Shown here in pieces: positions 8,137 to 16,620 of a DNA stretch of 47,726 nucleotides. A program made the position numbers and the translations under genes. The notes under the pieces were generated by a model, which searched no databases, was not told where the DNA came from, and saw nothing but the letters and a program-made list of their open reading frames with translations. Within the stretch, counting starts at the first letter, position 1. The number at the start of each line of letters is the position of its first letter. The DNA comes from Acrocarpospora macrocephala. GTDB lineage: Bacteria; Actinomycetota; Actinomycetes; Streptosporangiales; Streptosporangiaceae. The stretch lies in NCBI RefSeq assembly GCF_009687865.1, contig NZ_BLAE01000061.1, positions 21,436-69,161 of the forward strand, given 5' to 3'.

Positions 8137-8730
8137 TCACGGCTTCGTCCTGCCGATGAGCTTCCAGGTCGCCGGAAGCAGCCCGGCGGCGATCACCAGC
8201 TTGATCCCGTCGCCGACCAGGAACGGCACGACGCCCTTGGCGAACGCGGTGCCCAGATCCATGCCCGTGTAGACCATCAGCCACGGCACGCCGACCGCGT
8301 AGATCACCGCGGTCCCGGCCAGCATGGTGAGGATCGTCCGCCCCACGGTGCGGTCACCACCCCGCCCGGCCAGGTGTCCCACCAGCGAGGCCGCCGCGAT
8401 GAATCCCACGATGTAACCCAGCGTGGCGTTGCCCCCGGATGGCGCGAACCAGGTGAGGCCGAGCCCGGCCAGATCGCTGACCTGCCCCACCAGGAAGTAG
8501 ATCGCCATGCCGAGGAACGCCCGGTGCAGGCCGAGCGCCGCACCCGACAGCAGCACCGCCAGCGTCTGCAGCGTCATCGGCACCGGCGTGTCCGGCAGCG
8601 GCACGCTGATCTGCGCCGCCAGTCCGGTGAGCGCGGCCGCGCCCACGACGAGCACGGCGTCCCGGATCAGCCGTCCGGGGATGAGATCGGACAAAACGGC
8701 GGGGCGGTCCCCCATGGTGGCGTTGGCCAT
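8137..8730 (-). CDS. bioY: Biotin transporter BioY (ECF S-component)
   Basis: This 197-residue membrane protein captures biotin as the substrate-binding component of an energy-coupling-factor transporter. The family text is clear: VPLPDTPVPMTLQTLAVLL near residue 38, an LGMAIYFLVGQ-type segment, a Gly-rich APSGGNATLGYIVGF, and a final helix with VPFLVGDGIKLVIAAGLLP. Six hydrophobic segments are visible. The start chosen is ATG 8730, preceded by GAAGGGA at good spacing. A longer frame upstream reads into the divergent gene and is not credible. No EcfA or EcfT genes are adjacent, so BioY would rely on a shared energising module or act alone. Confidence 0.93.
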   Translation of the reverse strand: MANATMGDRPAVLSDLIPGRLIRDAVLVVGAAALTGLAAQISVPLPDTPVPMTLQTLAVLLSGAALGLHRAFLGMAIYFLVGQVSDLAGLGLTWFAPSGGNATLGYIVGFIAAASLVGHLAGRGGDRTVGRTILTMLAGTAVIYAVGVPWLMVYTGMDLGTAFAKGVVPFLVGDGIKLVIAAGLLPATWKLIGRTKP

Positions 8731-8764
8731 CGCTCTGCGTCCCTTCGTCTTTTGTTTCCTTTGC

Positions 8765-8783
8765 CCATTCTTGGGATGAATGG
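8765..8783. promoter_or_regulatory. Inverted repeat in the bioY / lyase divergent region
   Basis: CCATTC and GAATGG are separated by seven bases in the 130-bp intergenic region upstream of bioY. The position suits an operator, but it matches no biotin regulator site that I can name. Confidence 0.3.
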
Positions 8784-8847
8784 TGAGCGCGCAGTACGAC
8801 GTCACGACCAAGGTCGCCCGCCGCCGTTTGTAGGAACGCCACAGCGC

Positions 8848-8853
8848 TAGCGT
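8848..8853 (+). promoter_or_regulatory. -10 box (TAGCGT) of the CitE-like gene
   Basis: TAGCGT ends seven bases before ATG 8861. An alternative GTG start at 8852 would lie inside this box, which favours the ATG and a leaderless mRNA. Confidence 0.5.
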
Positions 8854-8860
8854 GGGGCCC

Positions 8861-9796
8861 ATGCGCGCGCGACGATCCTGCCTGGCCGTGCCCGGCAGCA
8901 ATCCCCGGTTCCTGGAGAAGGCCCAGAGCCTGCCCGTCGACGAGGTCTTCCTCGACTTGGAGGACTCGGTCGCCCCGAGCGCCAAGGAGGGCGCCCGCCG
9001 CTCGGTGGTGGCGGCGCTGAAGGAGGGCGACTGGGGCGGCAAGACCGTGGTCGTCCGGGTCAACGACCTGTCCACGCCGTGGACCTACCGGGACGTCATC
9101 GAGGTGGTGGAGGCGGCCGGTGACCGGCTGCACTGCGTGATGTTGCCCAAGGTCGAGGAGGCCGCCCAGGTGCGCTGGCTGGACCTGCTGCTCAGCCAGA
9201 TCGAGCGTACGGTCGGGCTGCCGGTGGGCGGGATCGGGATCGAGGCCCAGATCGAGAGCGCGCGCGGCCTGGTCGCCGTGGACGAGATCGCCGGGTCGAG
9301 CCCCCGCCTGGAGACGCTGGTGTTCGGGCCCGCCGACTTCATGGCCTCGATCGGGATGCGCACGCTGGTGGTGGGGGAACAGCCGCCCGGATATTCGGAG
9401 GGCGACGCCTACCACTACATCCTGATGCGGATCCTGATGGCGGCCCGGGCCCGGGATCTGCAGGCCATCGACGGGCCCTATCTGCAGATCAAGGACATCG
9501 AGGGGTTCCGGCGGGCGGCCGGGCGGGCGGCGGCGCTCGGCTTCGACGGCAAGTGGGTGCTGCATCCGGGCCAGGTGGCCGCCGCCAACGAGGTGTTCTC
9601 GCCGTCGCAGGCCGACTACGACCACGCGGAGCTGATCCTGGACGCGTACGAGTACTACACGACCGTGGAGGGCCGCGGCGCGGTCATGCTGGGGGACGAG
9701 ATGATCGACGAGGCGTCCCGGAAGATGGCCCTGGTGATCTCCGCCAAGGGGCGGGCGGCCGGGCTCACCCGGACCACGTCGTTCCAGCGGCCCTGA
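8861..9796 (+). CDS. HpcH/HpaI aldolase / CitE-like lyase
   Basis: This TIM-barrel acyl-CoA lyase has about 311 residues from ATG 8861. It shows the CitE-family sequence VDEVFLDLEDSVAPSAK near residue 28, the Mg2+ ligand Glu in GIEAQIESARGL, the Asp ligand in VFGPADFMASIGM, and the C-terminal GKWVLHPGQVAAANEVFSP. Family members cleave citryl-CoA, (S)-citramalyl-CoA, malyl-CoA or methylmalyl-CoA. CitD and CitF partners are absent here, so a stand-alone malyl-CoA or citramalyl-CoA lyase is more likely than a citrate lyase subunit. Which substrate is used cannot be told from sequence. The gene ends just before a strong bidirectional terminator. Confidence 0.9.
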   Translation: MRARRSCLAVPGSNPRFLEKAQSLPVDEVFLDLEDSVAPSAKEGARRSVVAALKEGDWGGKTVVVRVNDLSTPWTYRDVIEVVEAAGDRLHCVMLPKVEEAAQVRWLDLLLSQIERTVGLPVGGIGIEAQIESARGLVAVDEIAGSSPRLETLVFGPADFMASIGMRTLVVGEQPPGYSEGDAYHYILMRILMAARARDLQAIDGPYLQIKDIEGFRRAAGRAAALGFDGKWVLHPGQVAAANEVFSPSQADYDHAELILDAYEYYTTVEGRGAVMLGDEMIDEASRKMALVISAKGRAAGLTRTTSFQRP

Positions 9797-9804
9797 CTTC
9801 CGGG

Positions 9805-9837
9805 CGCTTCAGGGGCTGTGGGGTGGCCCCTGAAGCG
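9805..9837. terminator. Bidirectional terminator hairpin
   Basis: A perfect 12-bp stem CGCTTCAGGGGC/GCCCCTGAAGCG with a nine-base loop sits between two convergent genes. It serves the lyase gene on the plus strand and the DUF6529 gene on the minus strand. Confidence 0.85.
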
Positions 9838-9848
9838 GTCCCGGGGTG

Positions 9849-10412
9849 TCAGAACTGCACGCCGATCGTGGTGAAGAACCAGAACGACGAGGTCAGCCAG
9901 AGGCCGACCAGGAGGGTGAAGAGCAGCCCGCCGAGCACGGGCAGGGTCCAGCCCGGCACGCCGCGCTTCGGCAGCGCCAGCATCTTCGTGGCGAAGATGC
10001 CGTAGAACAGGCAGCCCAGGATGGAGTGGATCATTACCCGGGGCTCGTCGTAGCGGGCGCCCACCGCGTACAGGCAGTGGAAGGCCACCGGCACGGTCAG
10101 CAGGAAGGCGATCCGGCCCGACCAGCGGTGGGTGGGCTCCACCCAGGCGCCCTCGAACGGGAGTTTGCCCCACATCGCCATGGCGGTCAGCACCTGCAGG
10201 ATGGCCAGCAGGGCCGCGCCGGTGGTCAGCCACGCCTTCATGGCCAGCGGTCCGGTGAACCCGCCCGGGCCGACCGCGAAGCCGGTGGGGGGATGGAGCT
10301 CGCCGTACACGCCGAGGGCGGTGGCGATGGCGCCGCCGACCAGGGCGGGCACGACGAGCAGGACGACGGCGGAGCCCCGACGGGGGGTGGAGTACTGCTG
10401 TGTGTGGCTCAT
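9849..10412 (-). CDS. DUF6529-type membrane protein (cytochrome b561-like)
   Basis: This 187-residue protein has five predicted membrane segments. It has a pattern of histidines facing the membrane: THRWSGRIAF, VPVAFHCLYAVG and RVMIHSILGCLFYG. This spacing resembles b-type haem ligation in cytochrome b561 and ferric-reductase-like proteins. From memory the family is DUF6529. It often sits beside Rieske or ferredoxin-like genes, but no such partner is present here. The downstream side has a terminator shared with the convergent lyase gene. The secreted-protein gene lies only 13 bases upstream on the same strand, so an operon is likely. Haem binding is inferred. Confidence 0.75.
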   Translation of the reverse strand: MSHTQQYSTPRRGSAVVLLVVPALVGGAIATALGVYGELHPPTGFAVGPGGFTGPLAMKAWLTTGAALLAILQVLTAMAMWGKLPFEGAWVEPTHRWSGRIAFLLTVPVAFHCLYAVGARYDEPRVMIHSILGCLFYGIFATKMLALPKRGVPGWTLPVLGGLLFTLLVGLWLTSSFWFFTTIGVQF

Positions 10413-10425
10413 CTCGGGCTCGCTA

Positions 10426-11115
10426 TCAGGGGTTGATTGTGTCGATGAAAGCGTCCGGCTCCTGCGGGGTCAAGGGGATCCCGTACCAGGTGACGACGCC
10501 GCCTTCGAACGCGGCCGCGGCCTCGCCCGCGCCGCTTTCGCCGATGGTGAGCCGGCCGACCGACTGGCCGCTCGGCAGTTTGATCCAGCCGCCGACGATC
10601 CTGGCCCCCCGGACCTGGGCCGTCGCCCGGTAGAGACCGGACGGCTTCTTCACGACCGCGGCGGAGAACCGCCACGACTTGCCCTTGAACTCGACCCGGC
10701 CCTGCGCCTTGCCGCCGCCCAGGCTGGCGGTGATCAGGGCGTCCTTGCCCTCAAGGGTGACCGTGTTGTTCTCCGCCGTGCCCTTCAGCCAGGCCTCGAT
10801 GTGGCCGTCGCAGAAGTACGCGACCGCCTTGCCGTTCCTGATCGAGATGGCCACCAAGCCGCCGTTGCCCTGCACCACGCCCGCGTAGTCGACCTTCTTG
10901 GGGGTCGTGTCGGCGGGTGCCGCCTCCTCAGGCGGCGCGGTCTCCTCGGGCGTGGGGGCCTCCTCCTCGGCGACGGGAGGGGCGGTGGACGCGGTTTCGA
11001 TGGGTGTCGCCGTCGCCTGCTCGACCGCGGGCGAGGCTTGGGCGCTTGCGACGCCGAGGGCGACGGTGAGCACCGCGCCGACGGCCAATGTATAGACAGG
11101 TCCTAACCGACTCAT
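10426..11115 (-). CDS. Secreted protein of unknown function
   Basis: This 229-residue protein starts with a Sec signal peptide (hydrophobic residues 8-24, likely cleavage after ASAQAS). A Pro/Glu/Ala/Thr-rich spacer follows to about residue 72, which would extend the protein away from the membrane. The C-terminal 150 residues look beta-rich (for example VVQGNGGLVAISIRNGKAVAYF) with a single Cys. No enzymatic signature is visible. An AGGAGAAGG ribosome site precedes the ATG. It is probably co-transcribed with the DUF6529 gene, and divergent from the CPBP protease across 121 bp. Confidence 0.75.
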   Translation of the reverse strand: MSRLGPVYTLAVGAVLTVALGVASAQASPAVEQATATPIETASTAPPVAEEEAPTPEETAPPEEAAPADTTPKKVDYAGVVQGNGGLVAISIRNGKAVAYFCDGHIEAWLKGTAENNTVTLEGKDALITASLGGGKAQGRVEFKGKSWRFSAAVVKKPSGLYRATAQVRGARIVGGWIKLPSGQSVGRLTIGESGAGEAAAAFEGGVVTWYGIPLTPQEPDAFIDTINP

Positions 11116-11236
11116 TGCCTTCTCCTGGGATAGTTCGTACCCCGGTGAGTGAACTCTTCCGGCCCCGTTCTGTCTGTGAACAAATGCGCAAAGTGGATCG
11201 CGACGAAACCGGCTCTGATTACGGAGAATGGGTCAC

Positions 11237-12358
11237 ATGAACGACCATGAGCCGCGCCCGGACCGGACGCCGCCGCCTGCCCACCCTCCGACCTGGGCAT
11301 CTGCCAATCCCGCACCGACTGACCCGTCGCCTCCTTCGGGTACACCGAGCATTTCGGACGCGCCACAATATCCGGCACAATATGCGGCGCAATCGGGTGA
11401 GTCAGGGTATCAGCAGCAGTACCCGCCGGGGGGCTGGTTCCCGACACCGCAGCCCCAGCCGTGGTCGCTGCCGACCCCCTCCGGGTTGCGATTCGACCAC
11501 ATGGCCCGCAATGCGATCAACAGCTGGTGGCGGCCGATCCTCGGCACGGTCTTCCTGATCGTCGGCTTCCTGATCAGCTCGCTGGTGCTCGGCCTGGTCG
11601 TCGGCCTGCTGGCCCGGATGGCGGGCATCCCGATGGTGGCCGAAGGCTCCCGGGTGTTCACCGAGCCGCTGCTGGACGTGGCCTTCCAGCTGCTGGTGCT
11701 GGCGGCGGCCATCCCCGTGGTGCTCGGCACGGTCTGGCTGGTCCAGCGGCGGCGGCCCGGCACGGTCTCGTCGGTGGTGGGGCGGCTACGCTGGCGGTGG
11801 CTGCTCACCTGCGTGCCCCTGGGACTGCTGGCGGTGGTGGTCGGCGAGGCCGCCCAGCAGCTGACGGTGTTCCTGAGCGGCGAGCCCGTCACCTACGAGT
11901 GGGGAGGATGGACCCCGTTCCTGCAGGCCATGGCCGTGATCGTGCTGCTGGTGCCGTTCCAGGCCGCGGCCGAGGAGTACGTCTTCCGCGGCTGGGTCAT
12001 CCAGGCGTTCGGGGCCTACATGCGCAACCCGTGGCCTGCCTTCATCATCGGGTCCGCCGGGTTCGCCGCGCTGCACGGGTACACCGACTGGGGCATCGCG
12101 TACGTCTTCGGGTTCGGGATCCTGTCCGGCTGGCTGGCGGTGCGGACGGGCGGTCTGGAGGCGCCCATCGCGCTGCATGTGGTCAACAACGTGGTCGCGT
12201 TCGGGTTCAGCGCGGCGGATGGAAATTTGGACGGAGCCCTGGAACAGGGGTCGCTGCCGTGGCAGACGGTGGTCGGAACCGTCGTGCAGTTCGCCGTGTA
12301 CACCATCGTCGTCCTGACATTCGCGCGAAAATCCGCAGTTCAGACGGTGTCGCGATAA
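11237..12358 (+). CDS. CPBP-family intramembrane glutamic protease
   Basis: This membrane protease of the CAAX/Abi (CPBP) family has about 373 residues. The N-terminal 85 residues are Pro/Gln/Ser-rich and probably cytosolic. About eight membrane segments follow. The active-site motifs are EEYVFRGWV (EExxxR), FAALHGYTDW (FxxxH) and the final HVVNNVVAF (HxxxN). Start choice: GGAG at 11223 suits ATG 11237 at ten-base spacing but is too close to ATG 11228. Family members process prenylated proteins, signal peptides or bacteriocin-related peptides. No specific substrate is indicated here. Confidence 0.9.
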   Translation: MNDHEPRPDRTPPPAHPPTWASANPAPTDPSPPSGTPSISDAPQYPAQYAAQSGESGYQQQYPPGGWFPTPQPQPWSLPTPSGLRFDHMARNAINSWWRPILGTVFLIVGFLISSLVLGLVVGLLARMAGIPMVAEGSRVFTEPLLDVAFQLLVLAAAIPVVLGTVWLVQRRRPGTVSSVVGRLRWRWLLTCVPLGLLAVVVGEAAQQLTVFLSGEPVTYEWGGWTPFLQAMAVIVLLVPFQAAAEEYVFRGWVIQAFGAYMRNPWPAFIIGSAGFAALHGYTDWGIAYVFGFGILSGWLAVRTGGLEAPIALHVVNNVVAFGFSAADGNLDGALEQGSLPWQTVVGTVVQFAVYTIVVLTFARKSAVQTVSR

Positions 12359-12457
12359 ATCTGACTAGAGAAGAGGTGATCGCTCGGCAGTGAGGGGGTA
12401 AAAGACGAACGCGTCCCCGATATGTCTGGAACGGTCCTGATATAGGAGGTACCGGTC

Positions 12458-15391
12458 GTGCCCCCCCAAGACGAGGAGCCAGCGGAGTCACCCCCGACGC
12501 TGCATCACTCGCCGCCGGGACCCGCCGAGGAGCGATCGCCCCGCCCCCCGGGCTCTTCCCCATGGGCGCTGCCGCCGTTCGGCGCGCCCGTTCCCGAGGA
12601 CGCGGAGGAACCCCCGGAGGAGCACACCTGGTCGCCGAACCCCAGGACCGGACGCCGGCCGTACGACGATCCGCCGGAGCCTGCCGAGTTCCGTCATGGC
12701 CAGCCGTACAGCCAGCCGGATCCCCCGGAGCCGAGAACCGGCCGTCCCCCTTACGGCGAGCAGCCGCGCCCGCAGCCGAGCTGGTCCTGGCAGGCCGAAG
12801 TCGAGGAAGAACCCCGGCCGCCCCGGCGGCTGGTGAACCGGCCGGACAAGCTCGTCGCCTCCGGACCGCCACCGAGCGGCATCCGTAGAAGCCCGGAGAT
12901 CCAGGCAGAGCCTGAGGAACTCCCGCCGCCGAGGCAACCCCTCCTGCCACCCCCGCCGCCGCCTCCACCGCCGCCACCCCCGCAGCGCATCGGCCGCCCG
13001 CCCGGCGGCCGCCCGGCCCGTCCGGACGTGCTGGTCTCGTTGGGACCGCCGCGCGGGGGACGGCACCACCGCCGGAGCGTACGGGTGCCCCGCCGTGCCA
13101 CCCCCCAGTCGTTCCGGCTGCCGCTGCTCGTGGTCGCCTCCCTGCTCGCCGTGGCCGTGCTCGGCTGGTTCGCCGTCCAGTGGGCCAGCGCGCCCACCAC
13201 CACCGGGATCACCCTCGCGGTCGGCGACGGCCAGTCCGGCGACTCGGCCTTCGCCGCGCCGGGACAGCCCGGCAACGGCTCCCGCCAGCTGCTCACCTCG
13301 GTCGCCTCCGCCGGATCCACCATCGTGGCCGTCGGCACCGACACCACCAGCCCGATCGCCCGCCCCCTGTTCATCTTCTCGGTCAACGGCGGCAAGGATT
13401 GGGAGCTCGGCACCGTCATCGGCCCGCCCGGCTACGAGCCGGTCCCCGGCTCGCCCGGCCGGGTCACCGGCGGCAACGGGCGCTGGCTGGCCGTCGGCAC
13501 CGACGAGCCAGGACCGGAGGGCCGCGGCATGTGGACCTCCGCGGACGGCCGTACCTGGACGGCGGTGGACCCCGCCCGGCTGAGCCCGTTCCTCGCCCAG
13601 GACCGCATCACCGACCTGGCCAGGACCACCTCGGGCTTCGTCGCCGTCGGCACCACCGTGCTGGGCGACGGCACCCTCGGCGCGGTCGCCTGGGTCTCGC
13701 CGGACGGCCAGTCCTGGTCCCGGGTGGACAACGCCAGGATCGGCACCTCCGACAAGATCAGGGGCATCCAGTCGGTGATCGCCAAGGGCGACCAGGTGGT
13801 CGCGCTGGCCGATCCGGGCGCGGGCACCGCGACCGTGATCCTGCGCTCCGACGACGGCGGCGCCAACTGGCTGCGCACCGCCACCGAACTGCCCGACATC
13901 CGCCCCGAACCGGGCGCGCTGGCGGTCGGAAAGGATGGCTTCGTGCTGGTCCCGACCGGCCAGCGGTTCGGCGGCGACGGCGTCCCGGTGCACTGCTCAC
14001 CTGACGGCGGCCAGTGGAGCGAGTGCGGCGCCATCGGCCCGCTCAGCCCGCAGGGCACCGGCGTCCGCGGCCTGGCCTCCTCCTCTGACGGCATCGCCGC
14101 CGTCGCCGAGTCGGCCTGGGAGGAGTACGTGGTCTTCCGCAGCGGCGACGGCAAGAAATGGGCCAAGAGCACCGACCTCGGGCACATCCCCGGCACCCTG
14201 CGCGCGGTCACCATGACCGGCGACGGCCTGCTGGTGGCGGGCGGCGACGCGCGCGGCCCCGGCGACGTCGAGAACCTCGCTGTGCTGATGACGGCCGAGC
14301 GGGGCAAGGCCGCCCGCGCGGTGCCGCTGGACGCGGTGGCCGGCCTCAACCGGCTGGCCCGCAACACCGCCAGCGTGCTCGCCTCCGGCGGCGCCTTCGT
14401 GGCCGTCGGCTCGGCCAACGGCGACGCCGGCATCTGGACCAGCGGCAACAACGGCGCCAACTGGAAGGCCATCGAGTCGGAATGGCTGGGCGGCCTGGGA
14501 CGGCAGGAGCTCACCGACGTCGCCCACGGCGAGAAGGGCTGGCTGGCCGTCGGCAGCACGATGGCCGACCCGGTCATCACCAAACCCCTCCTGGTCACCT
14601 CCGGCGACGGCAAGGGGTGGCGGCCAGGACCGGTCATCGACGTGCCGGACGGGCATCTCTTCCTGGCCCCCCGTACGGTCGCCGCCGGACCTGCGGGCTA
14701 CGTGCTGGCCGGGGAGGACCAGACCGCCTCCGGCATCGTCCCCGCGCTGTGGTTCAGCCCCGACCTCAAACGTTTCACCCGGGTGGGCAAGCTCCCCGCG
14801 GGCGGGGCCGGGATCCGGATCCAGGACGTGGCCGCCACCCCGTCCGGGTTCATCGCCGTCGGCAGCTCGGGGCCCGCGGAACGCGAGTCCGGGGTGGTGT
14901 GGATCTCCTCCGACGGGCTCAGCTGGAAGGCCGAGCGCCGGGTGATCCCCGAGGACGCCCGCTCCGCCGGGCTGCGGCACGTGGTGGCCCGCGACGACCG
15001 CATCGTCGCGGTCGGCGCCGCCGTCACCGACGAGGGCTCCCGCCCGTTCGCCGCGGTCTCCGTGGACGGCGGATCGACCTGGGAGTACAGCTGGCTGCCC
15101 GCCGAGGAGGCCGCCGTCGTGCTGGACCTGACCGCCAGCGAGCGCGGCATCGTCGCCGTCGGCTCGCACGGCCGCTCCAGCGAGGGCGACAGCTCGGTCT
15201 GGGCCTCGGCCGACGGCCTCACCTGGCAGCGGCACGCCCTGGTCGAGGACGGCCTGGGCGGCGCGGGCGCGCAATGGCTCGGCGCGGTCACCATCTCCGG
15301 CCAGCGCGTGATCGCCATCGGCCGCTCCACCACCGGCACCACCGACAACATCATCATCTGGCGCAGCACTCTCACCTCGGAAGACCGCTGA
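12458..15391 (+). CDS. Large membrane-anchored beta-propeller (BNR/Asp-box repeat) protein
   Basis: This 977-residue protein starts at GTG 12458 after a strong AGGAGGT site. Residues 1-215 are Pro/Glu/Arg-rich and include an uninterrupted run of prolines around residue 165. A single membrane segment follows (about 221-243, LPLLVVASLLAVAVLGWFAV). The outer domain of about 730 residues carries at least ten Asp-box style repeats, such as SVNGGKDWELG, SPDGQSWSRVD, SDDGGANWLRT, SSDGLSWKAER and SADGLTWQRHA. These build sialidase-like propellers, possibly two in tandem. Sialidase catalytic Arg/Asp residues were not identified, so binding or scaffolding is more likely than hydrolysis. It faces the cell exterior, inferred from the single TM and basic N-terminal side. 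Confidence 0.85.
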   Translation: MPPQDEEPAESPPTLHHSPPGPAEERSPRPPGSSPWALPPFGAPVPEDAEEPPEEHTWSPNPRTGRRPYDDPPEPAEFRHGQPYSQPDPPEPRTGRPPYGEQPRPQPSWSWQAEVEEEPRPPRRLVNRPDKLVASGPPPSGIRRSPEIQAEPEELPPPRQPLLPPPPPPPPPPPPQRIGRPPGGRPARPDVLVSLGPPRGGRHHRRSVRVPRRATPQSFRLPLLVVASLLAVAVLGWFAVQWASAPTTTGITLAVGDGQSGDSAFAAPGQPGNGSRQLLTSVASAGSTIVAVGTDTTSPIARPLFIFSVNGGKDWELGTVIGPPGYEPVPGSPGRVTGGNGRWLAVGTDEPGPEGRGMWTSADGRTWTAVDPARLSPFLAQDRITDLARTTSGFVAVGTTVLGDGTLGAVAWVSPDGQSWSRVDNARIGTSDKIRGIQSVIAKGDQVVALADPGAGTATVILRSDDGGANWLRTATELPDIRPEPGALAVGKDGFVLVPTGQRFGGDGVPVHCSPDGGQWSECGAIGPLSPQGTGVRGLASSSDGIAAVAESAWEEYVVFRSGDGKKWAKSTDLGHIPGTLRAVTMTGDGLLVAGGDARGPGDVENLAVLMTAERGKAARAVPLDAVAGLNRLARNTASVLASGGAFVAVGSANGDAGIWTSGNNGANWKAIESEWLGGLGRQELTDVAHGEKGWLAVGSTMADPVITKPLLVTSGDGKGWRPGPVIDVPDGHLFLAPRTVAAGPAGYVLAGEDQTASGIVPALWFSPDLKRFTRVGKLPAGGAGIRIQDVAATPSGFIAVGSSGPAERESGVVWISSDGLSWKAERRVIPEDARSAGLRHVVARDDRIVAVGAAVTDEGSRPFAAVSVDGGSTWEYSWLPAEEAAVVLDLTASERGIVAVGSHGRSSEGDSSVWASADGLTWQRHALVEDGLGGAGAQWLGAVTISGQRVIAIGRSTTGTTDNIIIWRSTLTSEDR

Positions 15392-15423
15392 GGCTCAGCA
15401 CCCTCACCTGGGCGGACCGCTGA
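15364..15423. repeat. Tandem duplication of a 28-bp gene end
   Basis: Bases 15364-15391 and 15396-15423 match at 24 of 28 positions. Both begin CAGCAC and end GACCGCTGA. The first copy holds the last codons and stop of the propeller gene. The second holds the stop and last codons of the convergent NUDIX gene. Confidence 0.7.
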
Positions 15424-15778
15424 GCCCGTCCAGAAAGCCGAGCAGCCCGTCCGTCAATGGCAATAAGCGCAACTGGGCCTCGGACACCCACCGCACATCC
15501 GCCGCGTCGTCCCCCGCCCGCAGATCGCCGCCCACGACCGTCGCGTAGTAATCGTGGATCTCGAATGGCGGCCGCCACACCGTCCCCGCCAGCTCGCCGG
15601 GCGTCGCATCGAGCCCGGTCTCCTCGCGGATCTCCCGGACCACCGCCTCGAAATCGCTCTCCCCGGCTTCCACCCGCCCGCCCGGAAGCGACCAGAGCCC
15701 TTCCCCCGGCGGCCGCCCACGCCTGACCAGCAGCAGCCGCCCGTCGGCGTCGCGGATTACGGCCCCTACACATCGCAT
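15404..15778 (-). CDS. NUDIX hydrolase (MutT-like)
   Basis: This 124-residue NUDIX hydrolase would cleave a nucleoside diphosphate linked to another moiety (for example 8-oxo-dGTP or ADP-ribose). The NUDIX box is complete: GRVEAGESDFEAVV followed by REIREETGL, matching Gx5Ex7REUxEExGU. Preceding text LWSLPGG is typical of MutT-like members. The ATG at 15778 follows a TAATCT box by seven bases, suggesting a leaderless transcript. The 3' end lies in a duplicated segment shared with the convergent propeller gene. The exact nucleotide substrate cannot be determined. Confidence 0.93.
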   Translation of the reverse strand: MRCVGAVIRDADGRLLLVRRGRPPGEGLWSLPGGRVEAGESDFEAVVREIREETGLDATPGELAGTVWRPPFEIHDYYATVVGGDLRAGDDAADVRWVSEAQLRLLPLTDGLLGFLDGLSGPPR

Positions 15779-15785
15779 ACGCCCA

Positions 15786-15791
15786 AGATTA
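15786..15791 (-). promoter_or_regulatory. -10 box (TAATCT) of leaderless NUDIX gene
   Basis: TAATCT on the minus strand ends seven bases before the ATG. Confidence 0.45.
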
Positions 15792-15851
15792 CGGCTGGAT
15801 AACAGGAAAACCCTTGACTAGGTCGCGCCTCGCGACGCACCGTGGGGAGGT

Positions 15852-16484
15852 GTGAGAGCCGCGCCCACCTGCCCGCGCTGCTTCGGACCGCTGCAGGAGC
15901 CGAGTATCTGGTCCAGCTCCTGGCGCTGCGGCCCGCACGGCGACGTGCTGCCCTACACCTCGCACCGCCCCTCCCTGGCCGCCCTCACCCTGGTACGGGA
16001 GTCCGCCACCGTGCCCCTCTGGGTGCCTTGGCCGCTGCCCATCGGCTGGCTGGTGACCGGCTTCGGTGAGGCGGGCGACGAGCGCACCGGCGTACGCGGC
16101 AGTGTGGTGGCCCTTTCCGGACCGTCCATCACGCACGGCCCGGCCGACCTGCTGCTGATCGCTGAGGAACCGGGGGTCGGCCTGGGCGCGGGCTACGCCG
16201 GGCTGGCCGGGCCCGATCCCGGCGTCGGCGTTGGCGCGGGGCCTCCGCACGCGAAGGTCAACGTGAACGGCCGTCCGACCCCGCTCTGGTGCGTGCAGGA
16301 TGTGCCCGGCGACCGGGCCGCGTACGCGGGAGAGGCGCTCGGCCGCTGGCTGTGGACGATCGTCTGGCCGGCCGACGCCGGATGGCTGCTGGTGCTCGCC
16401 CAGCTGACCCTGACCGACTTCCGGGACGTCGACTTTGATGTCCCGTTCGGGGCTTTCTCGCCACGGCTGGAGGCGGAGTACTAA
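15852..16484 (+). CDS. DUF6758-family protein
   Basis: This 210-residue protein is of an actinobacterial family I recall as DUF6758. It opens with a zinc-ribbon-like CPRCFGPLQ followed by WRCGPHGDV. A conserved VPWPLPIGWLVTG stretch follows near residue 55, then LLLIAEEPGVGLGAGYAGL near residue 98, and a C-terminal Trp-rich RWLWTIVWPADAGWLL. No catalytic site is evident and the function is unknown. The GTG at 15852 is the first start in frame. The metallo-beta-lactamase-fold gene and the Fe-S nuclease gene follow on the same strand. From memory this neighbourhood recurs in Streptomyces. Confidence 0.8.
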   Translation: MRAAPTCPRCFGPLQEPSIWSSSWRCGPHGDVLPYTSHRPSLAALTLVRESATVPLWVPWPLPIGWLVTGFGEAGDERTGVRGSVVALSGPSITHGPADLLLIAEEPGVGLGAGYAGLAGPDPGVGVGAGPPHAKVNVNGRPTPLWCVQDVPGDRAAYAGEALGRWLWTIVWPADAGWLLVLAQLTLTDFRDVDFDVPFGAFSPRLEAEY

Positions 16485-16620
16485 TGGGAAGTTGCTAAAT
16501 GGACTGCCACTACGGTTCTGACCCGGCAAGACAGTGGGGCGGAGGCTGACTGATGAGCAGGTTTCCCGTTAGTAGCGCACGGATCCCGCTCACGGCTGGG
16601 GACGGGTAAGGTTCTGAGGC
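16485..16620. other. Intergenic region before the MBL-fold gene
   Basis: This 136-bp gap holds the TAAGGT promoter box at its right end. Nothing else was recognised. Confidence 0.5.
16607..16612 (+). promoter_or_regulatory. -10 box (TAAGGT) of the MBL-fold gene
   Basis: TAAGGT ends eight bases before GTG 16621. The whole leader GGGTA(A)GGTTCTG(A/G)GGCGTGACA is nearly repeated before the lysozyme-like gene at 28733. Confidence 0.5.

Noticed and set aside
8731-9075. Extended N-terminus of BioY
   Set aside because: It would read antisense into the lyase gene. ATG 8730 with GAAGGGA fits the family N-terminus.
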